From assembly GCA_947176675.1 (NCBI GenBank), contig CAMWRN010000074.1, positions 1-9,401 on the forward strand: a DNA stretch of 9,401 nt, read 5' to 3'. The position numbers were made by a program, and so were the translations under genes. The notes below the pieces were generated by a model. That model saw nothing but the letters and a program-made list of their open reading frames with translations, did no database searches and was not told the DNA's origin. The first letter of the stretch is position 1. The number at the start of each line of letters is the position of its first letter. This DNA is from an uncultured Clostridia bacterium. Lineage in GTDB: Bacteria > Bacillota > Clostridia > Oscillospirales > Ruminococcaceae. This document shows positions 1 to 6,006 of the stretch, piece after piece.

Positions 1-649
1 GGCTATGAGAAAGCTCACGTCGGTAATTTCCAAATCCAACTGCGTGGCGATTTTTATCAATCAGGTGCGTGAGAAGATCGGCGTTATCTACGGAAATCCC
101 GAAACCACCCCCGGCGGACGTGCGCTGAAGTTTTACAGCTCGGTACGAATTGAAGTCCGTAAGGGCGAAGCTATCAAGAACGGCTCTGACGTTATCGGCA
201 GCCGCACTAAGTGCAAGGTGGTAAAGAACAAGGTGTCACCGCCGTTTAAAGAATGCGAGTTCGATCTGTACTTCGGCAAGGGTATTTCACGCGAGGGCGA
301 GGTAGTTGACCTTGCGGTAGATCTGAACATCATCAACAAGAGCGGCGCGTGGTTTTCCTACGATGGAAACAAGATAGGTCAGGGACGTGAAAATACCAAG
401 GAATGGCTTAAAAATAACCCAGAGACCATGAAAGAGATCGAAGCAAAGATCAAGGAAAAATCAAGCGAAATTGTTATGACCTCTAAAAAGAGCAAGAAAG
501 CTGCCGCACTTGAAGAAGCAGCTGCCGCAGCCGCGGGTGCTGCCGCTGCGGAAACCGTTCCCGAAGCTCCGGAAGCTCCCGAAAAGCCGCCCGTCAACGT
601 AATTATAGACGCGGACGACGACTTTGAAGAATTCACTCCGGTTAAATAA
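1..649 (+). CDS. recA: RecA recombinase, C-terminal part (5' end outside window)
   Basis: RecA forms ATP-dependent filaments on single-stranded DNA, drives strand exchange and activates LexA cleavage. Reading starts in frame at position 2; the Met at 5 is internal (family context is QA[LM]RKLTSVISK), so the Walker A region and N-terminal domain lie upstream of the window. Visible are the core strand ending in AIFINQVREKIGV, the DNA-binding L2 loop segment NPETTPGGRALKFYSS, and the C-terminal domain (VDLAVDLNIINKSGAWFSY, GQGRENTKEWLKNNP). About 215 residues are present. After the folded domain comes a Lys-rich patch, an Ala-rich tract, a Pro/Glu/Ala stretch and an acidic end (DADDDFEEF); acidic RecA tails are known to modulate filament activity. 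It is followed two bases later by recX, so the two are surely cotranscribed. Identification is essentially certain. Confidence 0.98.
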   Translation, partial: AMRKLTSVISKSNCVAIFINQVREKIGVIYGNPETTPGGRALKFYSSVRIEVRKGEAIKNGSDVIGSRTKCKVVKNKVSPPFKECEFDLYFGKGISREGEVVDLAVDLNIINKSGAWFSYDGNKIGQGRENTKEWLKNNPETMKEIEAKIKEKSSEIVMTSKKSKKAAALEEAAAAAAGAAAAETVPEAPEAPEKPPVNVIIDADDDFEEFTPVK

Positions 650-651
650 TT

Positions 652-1275
652 ATGAGAATTACGGAAATCTCTGCCTATAAGGGCAGCACAATGTGCGTGA
701 TCTTCGATACGGACGAGCGTATTTACATACACGAAAAAATACTTGCAGAGTACAATCTGAAAGAGGGAATGAACGTTCCCGCCGAGGCGGCAGAGGAAAT
801 CACCGCCGCCAACGATTACCGCAGGGCGCGGGAACGTGCGCTGTATCTGCTGGACGTCAGGGACTACAGCTTTGTGGAGCTTTACGAAAAGCTGGAAAAA
901 AATTACTCCGACGAAATATGCCTTAAAGTCTGCAAATACCTTGCGGGACTGCGGCTGATAGACGACAGACGGTACGCCGAAGCCCGCGCGCGGGAGCTTT
1001 TTGAGGTGAAGCGTGTAGGTATGTTCAAGGCGAAGCAGGAGCTTAAACGCCGCGGACTTTCCGACAGTATTATCGAGGAAGCCGTTGAGCCTTACGCCGA
1101 TGAGGAGGAAAGCTTTTCCCGATTGGAGGAGCTTGTGGAGCGGAAATACGAGCGTTACCTCACCGACGAAAAGGGCGTGAAAAAGGTGAAGAACGCGCTC
1201 CTGCGGCAGGGGTGGAGTTACTCGGAGATCAACGCGGTGCTTGATCTGTACGATCTGGATTTTGAGGAGGATTGA
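652..1275 (+). CDS. recX: Regulatory protein RecX
   Basis: RecX binds RecA filaments and modulates their extension and activity. The 207-residue product is within the usual size for the Firmicute form. It is highly charged and helical, with the repeated three-helix pattern of the family: residues ~58-75 (RALYLLDVRDYSFVELYEKL), ~100-130 (IDDRRYAEARARELF, then KAKQELKRRGLSDSII) and a last repeat near 175-200 (KVKNALLRQGWSYSEI). The ATG lies two bases after the recA stop with no clear Shine-Dalgarno sequence of its own, so translation is probably coupled to recA. Met14 at 691 is a possible later start but would remove the N-terminal strands (ITEISAYKGSTMCVIF) seen in Firmicute RecX. Its 3' end carries the ribosome binding site of the next gene. 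Confidence 0.95.
   Translation: MRITEISAYKGSTMCVIFDTDERIYIHEKILAEYNLKEGMNVPAEAAEEITAANDYRRARERALYLLDVRDYSFVELYEKLEKNYSDEICLKVCKYLAGLRLIDDRRYAEARARELFEVKRVGMFKAKQELKRRGLSDSIIEEAVEPYADEEESFSRLEELVERKYERYLTDEKGVKKVKNALLRQGWSYSEINAVLDLYDLDFEED
1264..1270 (+). promoter_or_regulatory. Ribosome binding site fixing a GTG start
   Basis: GAGGAGG lies inside the last codons of recX, nine bases before GTG at 1280. It decides the PhzF-family start: an ATG at 1241 in the same frame is deep inside recX, lacks such a site and would add 13 residues (MICTIWILRRIES) that do not resemble the family N-terminus. Confidence 0.85.
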
Positions 1276-1279
1276 GTCT

Positions 1280-2053
1280 GTGAAGTACTACGTCGCCGAC
1301 GCTTTTGCGGAGGAAATTTTCAAGGGAAATCCTGCGGGCGTGTGTGTTTCCGACAAGGAACTTCCTGCTGAGTTAATGCAAAAAATCGCTTTTGAAAATA
1401 ATTTCTCGGAAACCGCATTCCTTGTAAAATGCGGAGACGGATATAATTTAAGGTGGTTCACGCCGCTGTTTGAGATAGATCTGTGCGGTCATGCCACGCT
1501 TGCTTCAGCTTTTACGGTGATGAATTTCGTTGAGCCGTCCCTGAACGAAGTACGGTTCAGAACAGTAAGCGGCGATCTTTTCGTTAGGCGGAACGGCGAT
1601 CTGTACGAAATGCGGTTTCCCGAAAGAGCTCCCGAAAAAATTGAGATCACGTCTGAGATCATCGAGGCACTGGGAGTCGTTCCGAAAGAGGTATATTCGG
1701 GACGAGATATGTTTGCCGTTCTGGAAAATGAGGAAGCGGTGCGAAATTTTTACCCCAACTATGAAAAGCTGGACAAGCTTAAAGACTGGTTGGGTATCTG
1801 TATTACGGCAAAGGGAGAAAAAGCTGACTTTGTTTCGAGATTTTTCATGCCTGAGCTGAAACTTGAAGACCCCGTCACAGGCTCAGCGCACAGCAGTCTT
1901 GTCCCGCTCTGGAGGGAAAATCTGGGAAAAACCGTTTTTGAAGCCGAACAGCTTTCACACCGAGGAGGAAAGCTTTACTGCGAACAGGGAGACGGATTTG
2001 TCAAAATTTCGGGCAAAGCGGTTCTGTATCTCAAAGGCGAAATATTTGTCTGA
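1280..2053 (+). CDS. PhzF-family isomerase-like protein
   Basis: The PhzF (phenazine biosynthesis-like) family has two diaminopimelate-epimerase-like halves; PhzF itself isomerises a dihydro-hydroxyanthranilate, but most bacterial members have no known substrate. From the GTG start the protein has 257 residues, slightly short for a family usually nearer 260-300. Motifs in order: KGNPAGVC (15-22), NFSETAF (41-47) with the catalytic-type Glu44, RWFTPLFEIDLCGHAT (58-73) with His71, and EDPVTGSAHSS (196-206) with Asp197 and Ser202. These match the active-site Glu/His/Asp/Ser set of PhzF. No other phenazine gene is present, so a phenazine role is unlikely. The gene follows recX by four bases and is closed by a terminator just downstream, making it the last gene of a recA-recX unit, an unexpected partner. 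Confidence 0.93.
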   Translation: MKYYVADAFAEEIFKGNPAGVCVSDKELPAELMQKIAFENNFSETAFLVKCGDGYNLRWFTPLFEIDLCGHATLASAFTVMNFVEPSLNEVRFRTVSGDLFVRRNGDLYEMRFPERAPEKIEITSEIIEALGVVPKEVYSGRDMFAVLENEEAVRNFYPNYEKLDKLKDWLGICITAKGEKADFVSRFFMPELKLEDPVTGSAHSSLVPLWRENLGKTVFEAEQLSHRGGKLYCEQGDGFVKISGKAVLYLKGEIFV

Positions 2054-2072
2054 AAAATATTAAAAATATAGC

Positions 2073-2108
2073 TCCGATACCGTTTTTTAGGCGGTATCGG
2101 ACTTTTTT
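2073..2108 (+). terminator. Intrinsic terminator after the PhzF-family gene
   Basis: A perfect 10-bp stem, TCCGATACCG (2073-2082) with CGGTATCGGA (2092-2101), encloses a 9-base T-rich loop and is followed by CTTTTTT (2102-2108). It begins 20 bases after the stop codon and separates the recA unit from the promoter at 2130. Confidence 0.93.
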
Positions 2109-2129
2109 GCGGAAATTTAACGATTTGTA

Positions 2130-2158
2130 TTGAAATAAACAAAGAAATATGGTATACT
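2130..2158 (+). promoter_or_regulatory. Sigma-A type promoter for the Asp23/FakA unit
   Basis: TTGAAA at 2130-2135 and TATACT at 2153-2158 are separated by 17 bases, close to the vegetative consensus TTGACA-N17-TATAAT. The upstream stretch 2112-2129 is AT-rich. The predicted start near 2165 leaves a leader of about 65-70 bases; I see no riboswitch-like fold or operator repeat in it. The ribosome binding site AAGGAG (2216-2221) ends 11 bases before the ATG at 2233. Confidence 0.8.
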
Positions 2159-2232
2159 AACATTATATGTGCGCTGTAAAATCAATTGCTTTTTCAAATT
2201 TTTCCAATACACCATAAGGAGCTGAAACTATA

Positions 2233-2586
2233 ATGCTGACTGTTGAAAATCATCTCGGCGAGATAGGTATTTCCAAGGAATGTCTGTCGTCGCTGATCGG
2301 CTATACCGCTTCAAAGTGCTTCGGCGTGGCGGGGCTTAACAATGCCGAACGTACACGCGGTCTTCTCTCCGTGTTCAAAAAAGCGGACATCGGCAGAAAA
2401 GAATGCGTATCTTTGGGTATCCGCGGCGGAAAACTCGTTATAGGACTGCATATCACCGTGGTTTTCGGTACGAATATCCCAACGGTAGCGGACAGCTTAG
2501 CTCATAAGATCCGTTATACGGTCGAAGAAAAAACAGGTATTGAAGTCAGCAGAGTTACAGTTTACGTTGACGGAATGAAAGCCTGA
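2233..2586 (+). CDS. Asp23/Gls24 family envelope stress response protein (YloU-like)
   Basis: The 117-residue product is a typical short Asp23/Gls24 (YloU) protein. The opening LGEIGISKECLSSLIGYTASKCFGVAGL has the family pattern of a short strand, a helix and a [CG]-x-GV-x-GL turn. The middle GGKLVIGLHITVVFGTNIP and the end KTGIEVSRVTVYVDGMK match the conserved 'V..HI...YG..IP' and 'G......VNV.V.G' blocks. Asp23 proteins in staphylococci are membrane-associated through a partner and linked to envelope stress; the role of YloU-type members is not defined. It has no signal peptide or membrane segment. It is the first gene after the promoter at 2130 and lies 18 bases upstream of fakA, an adjacency (yloU-yloV) widely conserved in Firmicutes that suggests a shared function in lipid or envelope homeostasis. 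Confidence 0.92.
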   Translation: MLTVENHLGEIGISKECLSSLIGYTASKCFGVAGLNNAERTRGLLSVFKKADIGRKECVSLGIRGGKLVIGLHITVVFGTNIPTVADSLAHKIRYTVEEKTGIEVSRVTVYVDGMKA

Positions 2587-2604
2587 GTCAGAGAGGTTGA
2601 TAGA

Positions 2605-4245
2605 GTGATAACAGGTAAGATTCTCAGAGACGCCTATATTTCGGGCGCAGTAACAATTGCAAACAGAAAAAAAGAAGTCGACAGACTTAACGTATATCCG
2701 GTTCCCGACGGAGACACAGGTACAAATATGTCCATGACCATGGGCAACGCTTTGCGTGAGATACAATTTATGGACGACAACGCAACCGTCGCTCAGGTTG
2801 CGGAAACAGCTGCTTCCGCCCTTTTACGAGGTGCGAGAGGCAATTCGGGCGTAATTCTTTCTCTGCTTTTCAGAGGCTTCGCAAAAGGATTTCAGGGCAA
2901 GGTAACCGCAGAGTGCGATGACTTCTGCCGCGCTCTCGAGCTTGGTGTTGAGGGCGCTTATAAGGCGGTCATGGCTCCTACCGAGGGTACTATCCTCACG
3001 GTAGCAAGGCTCGCCGCAGAAAAAGCAAAGACGGCGGCAAAGTCTACAAACGATCCCTGCGCTCTCTGGAGCGACGTTTGCATTGAAGCGAAAACAGCTC
3101 TGGACAATACTCCCAACCTGCTTCCAGTACTGAAAAAAGCGGGCGTTGTGGACGCGGGCGGAATGGGACTCTATATAATCTGGACAGCTATGCTGGAGGT
3201 TTTCAAAGGCGGTGCGCCCGCTGTTCCCGATGAAGGCCAAAAGCCCGAAGCAAAAGTCGATTTTAACACCACAGTAGGCGACTTTGACGAGGAGATCACT
3301 CACACCTACTGTACGGAATTCATTGTAAGAAAGTCCCCGGAATGCCCCGATGCGGCGCGTTTGAGAGCGTTCTTGGAAACTATCGGAGACTGCGTTGTTG
3401 CGGTTGACGATGACGATATCATCAAAGTACACGTCCACACCGAACACCCGGGTCAGGCTATCGAGGAGGGACTCCTGTTCGGTTCGCTAATCAACCTTAA
3501 AATAGACAATATGCGCTACCAGCACGAAAACAAAGCCAAGGAAGCTGCCGCCGCGCGGAAACAAAACTTTACTCCGGCAGACCCCGAAAAGCTTTTCGGA
3601 TTTGTGGCAGTGGCAAGCGGCGCCGGTATCGAGGAGCTTTTCCGCAATCTGGGTGCGGACTGCGTGGTAAGAGGCGGTCAGACTATGAACCCCTCTACGG
3701 ACGACATTCTGTCGGCGATAATGGCTACTCCTGCGGAAACGGTTTTCGTACTTCCAAACAATAAAAACATCATCATGGCTGCCGAGCAGGCGGTGAAGCT
3801 TGCAGACAGAAAGGTCTGTGTGCTTCAGTCCAAGACTATCCCACAGGGAATAACCGCAATGATGAATTTCGACCCCGACGCTGATTTCGATACAAACCGT
3901 CTTAACATGACAAAAAGCCTTGACAACGTATCCACGGGACTTATCACCTTTGCCGCCCGCGACAGCGACTTTGAGGGACACAACATCAAGCAGGGCGAAA
4001 TACTTGCTCTGGACAACGGCAAGCTGTCCTTCACCGAAAAGGACGTGGGCAAGGCTGCCTACAAGCTTGTAAAGCGTCTTGCAGACGGCGGCACAACATT
4101 TATCACGCTGATACACGGTGCGGACGTTTCCGAGGAAAAGGCACAGGAGCTTTATGAACACGTCAAAACAAAATTCGGGAACGCCGAGGTAATGCTCATC
4201 AACGGCGGTCAGCCTGTGTACTACTATATAATCTCTGTGGAATGA
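2605..4245 (+). CDS. fakA: Fatty acid kinase catalytic subunit FakA (DAK domain, YloV-like)
   Basis: FakA transfers phosphate from ATP to a fatty acid presented by a FakB protein, giving acyl-phosphate for phospholipid synthesis; it is cytosolic. At 546 residues it has the usual length. Residues ~1-200 are the DhaL/DAK nucleotide domain: YPVPDGDTGTNMSMTM (31-46) with metal-binding acidic residues, LLRGARGNSGVILS (73-86) and DAGGMGLY (183-190). The middle domain contains Cys236 (THTYCTEF) and His276/His278 (KVHVHTEHPG), matching the Cys-His-His metal site I recall for the FakA middle domain. Residues ~325-546 form the C-terminal domain, ending in INGGQPVYYYIISVE. The GTG start is supported by GAGAGG (2591-2596) eight bases upstream. 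No fakB gene is seen in the window, so the FakB partner must be elsewhere. Confidence 0.95.
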   Translation: MITGKILRDAYISGAVTIANRKKEVDRLNVYPVPDGDTGTNMSMTMGNALREIQFMDDNATVAQVAETAASALLRGARGNSGVILSLLFRGFAKGFQGKVTAECDDFCRALELGVEGAYKAVMAPTEGTILTVARLAAEKAKTAAKSTNDPCALWSDVCIEAKTALDNTPNLLPVLKKAGVVDAGGMGLYIIWTAMLEVFKGGAPAVPDEGQKPEAKVDFNTTVGDFDEEITHTYCTEFIVRKSPECPDAARLRAFLETIGDCVVAVDDDDIIKVHVHTEHPGQAIEEGLLFGSLINLKIDNMRYQHENKAKEAAAARKQNFTPADPEKLFGFVAVASGAGIEELFRNLGADCVVRGGQTMNPSTDDILSAIMATPAETVFVLPNNKNIIMAAEQAVKLADRKVCVLQSKTIPQGITAMMNFDPDADFDTNRLNMTKSLDNVSTGLITFAARDSDFEGHNIKQGEILALDNGKLSFTEKDVGKAAYKLVKRLADGGTTFITLIHGADVSEEKAQELYEHVKTKFGNAEVMLINGGQPVYYYIISVE

Positions 4246-4270
4246 CCGCAGAGGCGGATAGAGAGTTAAT

Positions 4271-4927
4271 ATGAAAAAAATAAACATTGTTACGGGACAC
4301 TACGGCAGCGGTAAGACTAATTTTTCCGCAAATCTTGCGCTGAAACTCGCGGAGGACGGCAGAAAGGTCACAGTTGTTGATCTGGACATTGTGAATCCCT
4401 ATTTCCGTTCTGCTGACTTCGGTGAGCTGTTCTCCCGCAAAAATATTGAGCTTATCGCCCCCATGTATGCAAACTCAAATCTGGACATTCCTGCCATCTC
4501 ATTCGATCTGGAGCGTATCGCCTCCGGAGACGGAAGTCTCGTTATCGACGTGGGCGGAGACGATGCGGGGGCGATCGCTCTTGGACGTTACTCAAAAGCC
4601 TTTGAGGCTTTTTCTGACGACATTGATATGTTCTATGTGGTGAACTGCCGGCGTTTTCTCACCCGCACTGCTGAGGAAGCGTTAGAACTGATGTATGAGA
4701 TCGAAGCGGCTGCTCAAATGAAGCATACCGCTATTGTGAACAATACCAATCTGCTGTATGAGACAACGGCTGAAGTTCTTGAGGAGTCAGCAGGATTTGC
4801 GAGGGAGATATCCGAAAAATCGGGACTTCCCATAGCCTACAGCTGCGTGCCTCTCGGTCTGGCGGCTGATGTCCCCGAACCGTTTCCCGTGGAGATATAC
4901 GTTAAAAAGATATGGGAAACCGAATGA
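4271..4927 (+). CDS. MinD/CobQ-type P-loop ATPase of unknown role
   Basis: A 218-residue cytosolic SIMIBI-class NTPase. Seen directly: Walker A GHYGSGKT (9-16), the second acidic motif VVDLDIVNPYFRSAD (35-49), a Walker B-like VIDVGGDDAGA (91-101), and VNNTNL (156-161) in the place of the base-recognition Asn motif. Residue His10 is where MinD/ParA proteins have the signature Lys (KGGxGKT), so it is not a classical deviant-Walker partitioning ATPase. It also lacks the CxxC pair of Mrp/Nbp35 iron-sulfur carriers. Members annotated only as nucleotide-binding CobQ/CobB/MinD/ParA proteins are, to my knowledge, common beside VorB-type oxidoreductase genes in Clostridia, hinting at a maturation or assembly role, but the substrate is unknown. 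It starts 25 bases after fakA and lies 16 bases before the membrane protein gene. The start is preceded by a weak GAGAG site. Confidence 0.88.
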   Translation: MKKINIVTGHYGSGKTNFSANLALKLAEDGRKVTVVDLDIVNPYFRSADFGELFSRKNIELIAPMYANSNLDIPAISFDLERIASGDGSLVIDVGGDDAGAIALGRYSKAFEAFSDDIDMFYVVNCRRFLTRTAEEALELMYEIEAAAQMKHTAIVNNTNLLYETTAEVLEESAGFAREISEKSGLPIAYSCVPLGLAADVPEPFPVEIYVKKIWETE

Positions 4928-4931
4928 GAAC

Positions 4932-4937
4932 AGGAGG
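4932..4937 (+). promoter_or_regulatory. Ribosome binding site fixing the membrane protein start
   Basis: AGGAGG, six bases before ATG at 4944. It argues against the earlier in-frame ATG at 4869, which would overlap the ATPase gene by 59 bases and add a charged 25-residue extension unlike the hydrophobic protein that follows. Confidence 0.8.
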
Positions 4938-4943
4938 AAATTT

Positions 4944-5708
4944 ATGGTATTGCTGTACGATTCATGGATGACGCTTGTAAGCTATGCTCGACAGATTATG
5001 CTCGCTTTTCTAGTTGTAAACTCCCTGCTCCTGATAGCCGATATCATAAAGCGTAGGCTTTTATCACGTTCTGTCATATGGTATTTAACCATGCTTGCCG
5101 AGCCCGTTATGATAGTCATGTGCATTGGCTTGATAATCGGCAGACCACTTTTATATGTGAACTCAAACTTGACAGAATGGATCGGCTTTCTGCTTGATAT
5201 CCTTATAATGACTGCGGCAGCAGTTTCCGCGCTGATAATACTCATAAGAGGTCACATAAGGATAATCGACAAGCGGCTGCCTAAATTTTCCGAATGCAGT
5301 ACGGAAACGCTGCGCTTTATTGCGGTAAGAAGACTTATTATTGCAGGCACAGTGGGTACTATAGCTTCGGCTTTGTTTTTTATCGTAGCTGTGATCGCTC
5401 AGATACCAGCCTTTGCGGCACTGTACATACTTTTTTGGCTTGGAATATTCTGCCCGTTTCTTATTTTTCTTCCGCTTATGTCAATAGCTGTGGCGGGAAT
5501 GGAGGTAGTAGCTATGGGAATAATTTTCAGCGTAATTATCATTGAATACTTCTCCATTATAAACGGCTGTTTCCGATACATATTCGCCATGAAATGTTCA
5601 AAGGGCATAAAAGCGCTACTGGCGGTTTTATGCGTTATTTTCCCACCGTTCGGCATTATCTACGGATTCTGCGCTTTAGGCGGTATGAAAAAGCAATACG
5701 TAATTTAA
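4944..5708 (+). CDS. Multi-pass membrane protein, unrecognised
   Basis: I do not recognise this family. From the chosen ATG it encodes 254 residues dominated by hydrophobic segments at about 18-35, 46-66, 80-102, 129-152, 156-178, 181-203 and 223-245, so six or seven membrane spans. Short positively charged loops follow the first span (IKRRLLSRS, 35-43) and the third (IRGHIRIIDKRLPK, 101-114), which by the positive-inside rule would be cytoplasmic. The C-terminus ends GALGG-like then MKKQYVI and is probably cytoplasmic. No catalytic motif, signal peptide cleavage site or transporter signature is visible. It lies 16 bases after the P-loop ATPase gene with its own strong ribosome binding site, so the two are cotranscribed, and 58 bases upstream of the oxidoreductase operon. 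Its more AT-rich, ATA-containing codon use differs from its neighbours, as is common for membrane proteins, but recent acquisition is also possible. Confidence 0.8.
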   Translation: MVLLYDSWMTLVSYARQIMLAFLVVNSLLLIADIIKRRLLSRSVIWYLTMLAEPVMIVMCIGLIIGRPLLYVNSNLTEWIGFLLDILIMTAAAVSALIILIRGHIRIIDKRLPKFSECSTETLRFIAVRRLIIAGTVGTIASALFFIVAVIAQIPAFAALYILFWLGIFCPFLIFLPLMSIAVAGMEVVAMGIIFSVIIIEYFSIINGCFRYIFAMKCSKGIKALLAVLCVIFPPFGIIYGFCALGGMKKQYVI

Positions 5709-5709
5709 A

Positions 5710-5738
5710 TTGATTATAATACAATTTGTATATATAAA
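5710..5738 (+). promoter_or_regulatory. Candidate promoter for the 2-oxoacid oxidoreductase operon
   Basis: TTGATT (5710-5715) and TATAAA (5733-5738) are 17 bases apart in a very AT-rich 58-base gap. A start near 5745 leaves a leader of roughly 20 bases containing AAAGGAG (5752-5758), eight bases before the ATG. A TATAAT at 5715-5720 is an alternative -10 but has no acceptable -35. There is no terminator between 5708 and here, so readthrough from the upstream unit is also possible. Confidence 0.55.
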
Positions 5739-5766
5739 TAAATTTATACCGAAAGGAGTTTGACAA

Positions 5767-5973
5767 ATGGCTAAAATTACAGTTAATTTTGAAAAATGCA
5801 AGGGCTGCGGACTTTGTACAACCGCCTGTCCCAAAAAGATCGTTGAGATCCAGAAGGAGAAGCGCAACCGCAAGGGTTACTTTACCTCGGTCTGTATCGA
5901 CGATTCAAAGTGCATTGGCTGCGCAATGTGTGCGACTATGTGTCCAGACTGCGCAATTATTGTTGAAAAATAA
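5767..5973 (+). CDS. 2-oxoacid:ferredoxin oxidoreductase, ferredoxin-like (delta) subunit
   Basis: A 68-residue 2[4Fe-4S] protein that passes electrons between the TPP-containing core and external ferredoxin. Two cluster motifs are complete: Cys11-x2-Cys14-x2-Cys17-x3-Cys21-Pro and Cys49-x2-Cys52-x2-Cys55-x3-Cys59-Pro. Two more cysteines, Cys43 and Cys62, lie outside the ligand pattern. The N-terminus MAKITVNFEKCKGCGLC and the spacer between clusters fit the VorD/KorD-type subunit rather than a free ferredoxin. As first gene of the operon it precedes alpha, beta and gamma genes in the order common in Clostridia. Subunit naming differs between organisms, so no symbol is given. Confidence 0.93.
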   Translation: MAKITVNFEKCKGCGLCTTACPKKIVEIQKEKRNRKGYFTSVCIDDSKCIGCAMCATMCPDCAIIVEK

Positions 5974-5990
5974 AAATTCAGAGATTTTTT

Positions 5991-5996
5991 AAGGAG
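5991..5996 (+). promoter_or_regulatory. Ribosome binding site supporting a TTG start
   Basis: AAGGAG lies ten bases before TTG at 6007 but 25 bases before the first in-frame ATG at 6022, so TTG is the better start for the alpha subunit. Confidence 0.7.
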
Positions 5997-6006
5997 TGAA
6001 AATATT

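Noticed and set aside
379..732. - strand frame opposite the RecA Ala-rich tail
   Set aside because: Its Ser/Ala-rich sequence is simply the reverse reading of GCN repeats in recA.
2161..2232. Possible riboswitch or RNA leader upstream of the Asp23-family gene
   Set aside because: Only about 70 bases, AT-rich, with no stable hairpin, anti-terminator or known riboswitch core visible.
2824..3447. 207-codon - strand open frame opposite the FakA N-terminal domain
   Set aside because: Antisense to conserved DhaL motifs; low-plausibility composition.
3487..4287. 266-codon open frame on the - strand opposite fakA
   Set aside because: It is wholly antisense to the C-terminal half of a clear FakA protein, has a composition typical of reverse-read codons and no family motif or RBS context.
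5707..5750. Inverted repeats in the AT-rich gap before the ferredoxin-like gene (AAATTG...CAATTT and TATAAATAAATTTATA)
   Set aside because: Short, pure A/T-rich palindromes expected by chance in such sequence; too weak for a terminator. An operator role cannot be shown from one copy.
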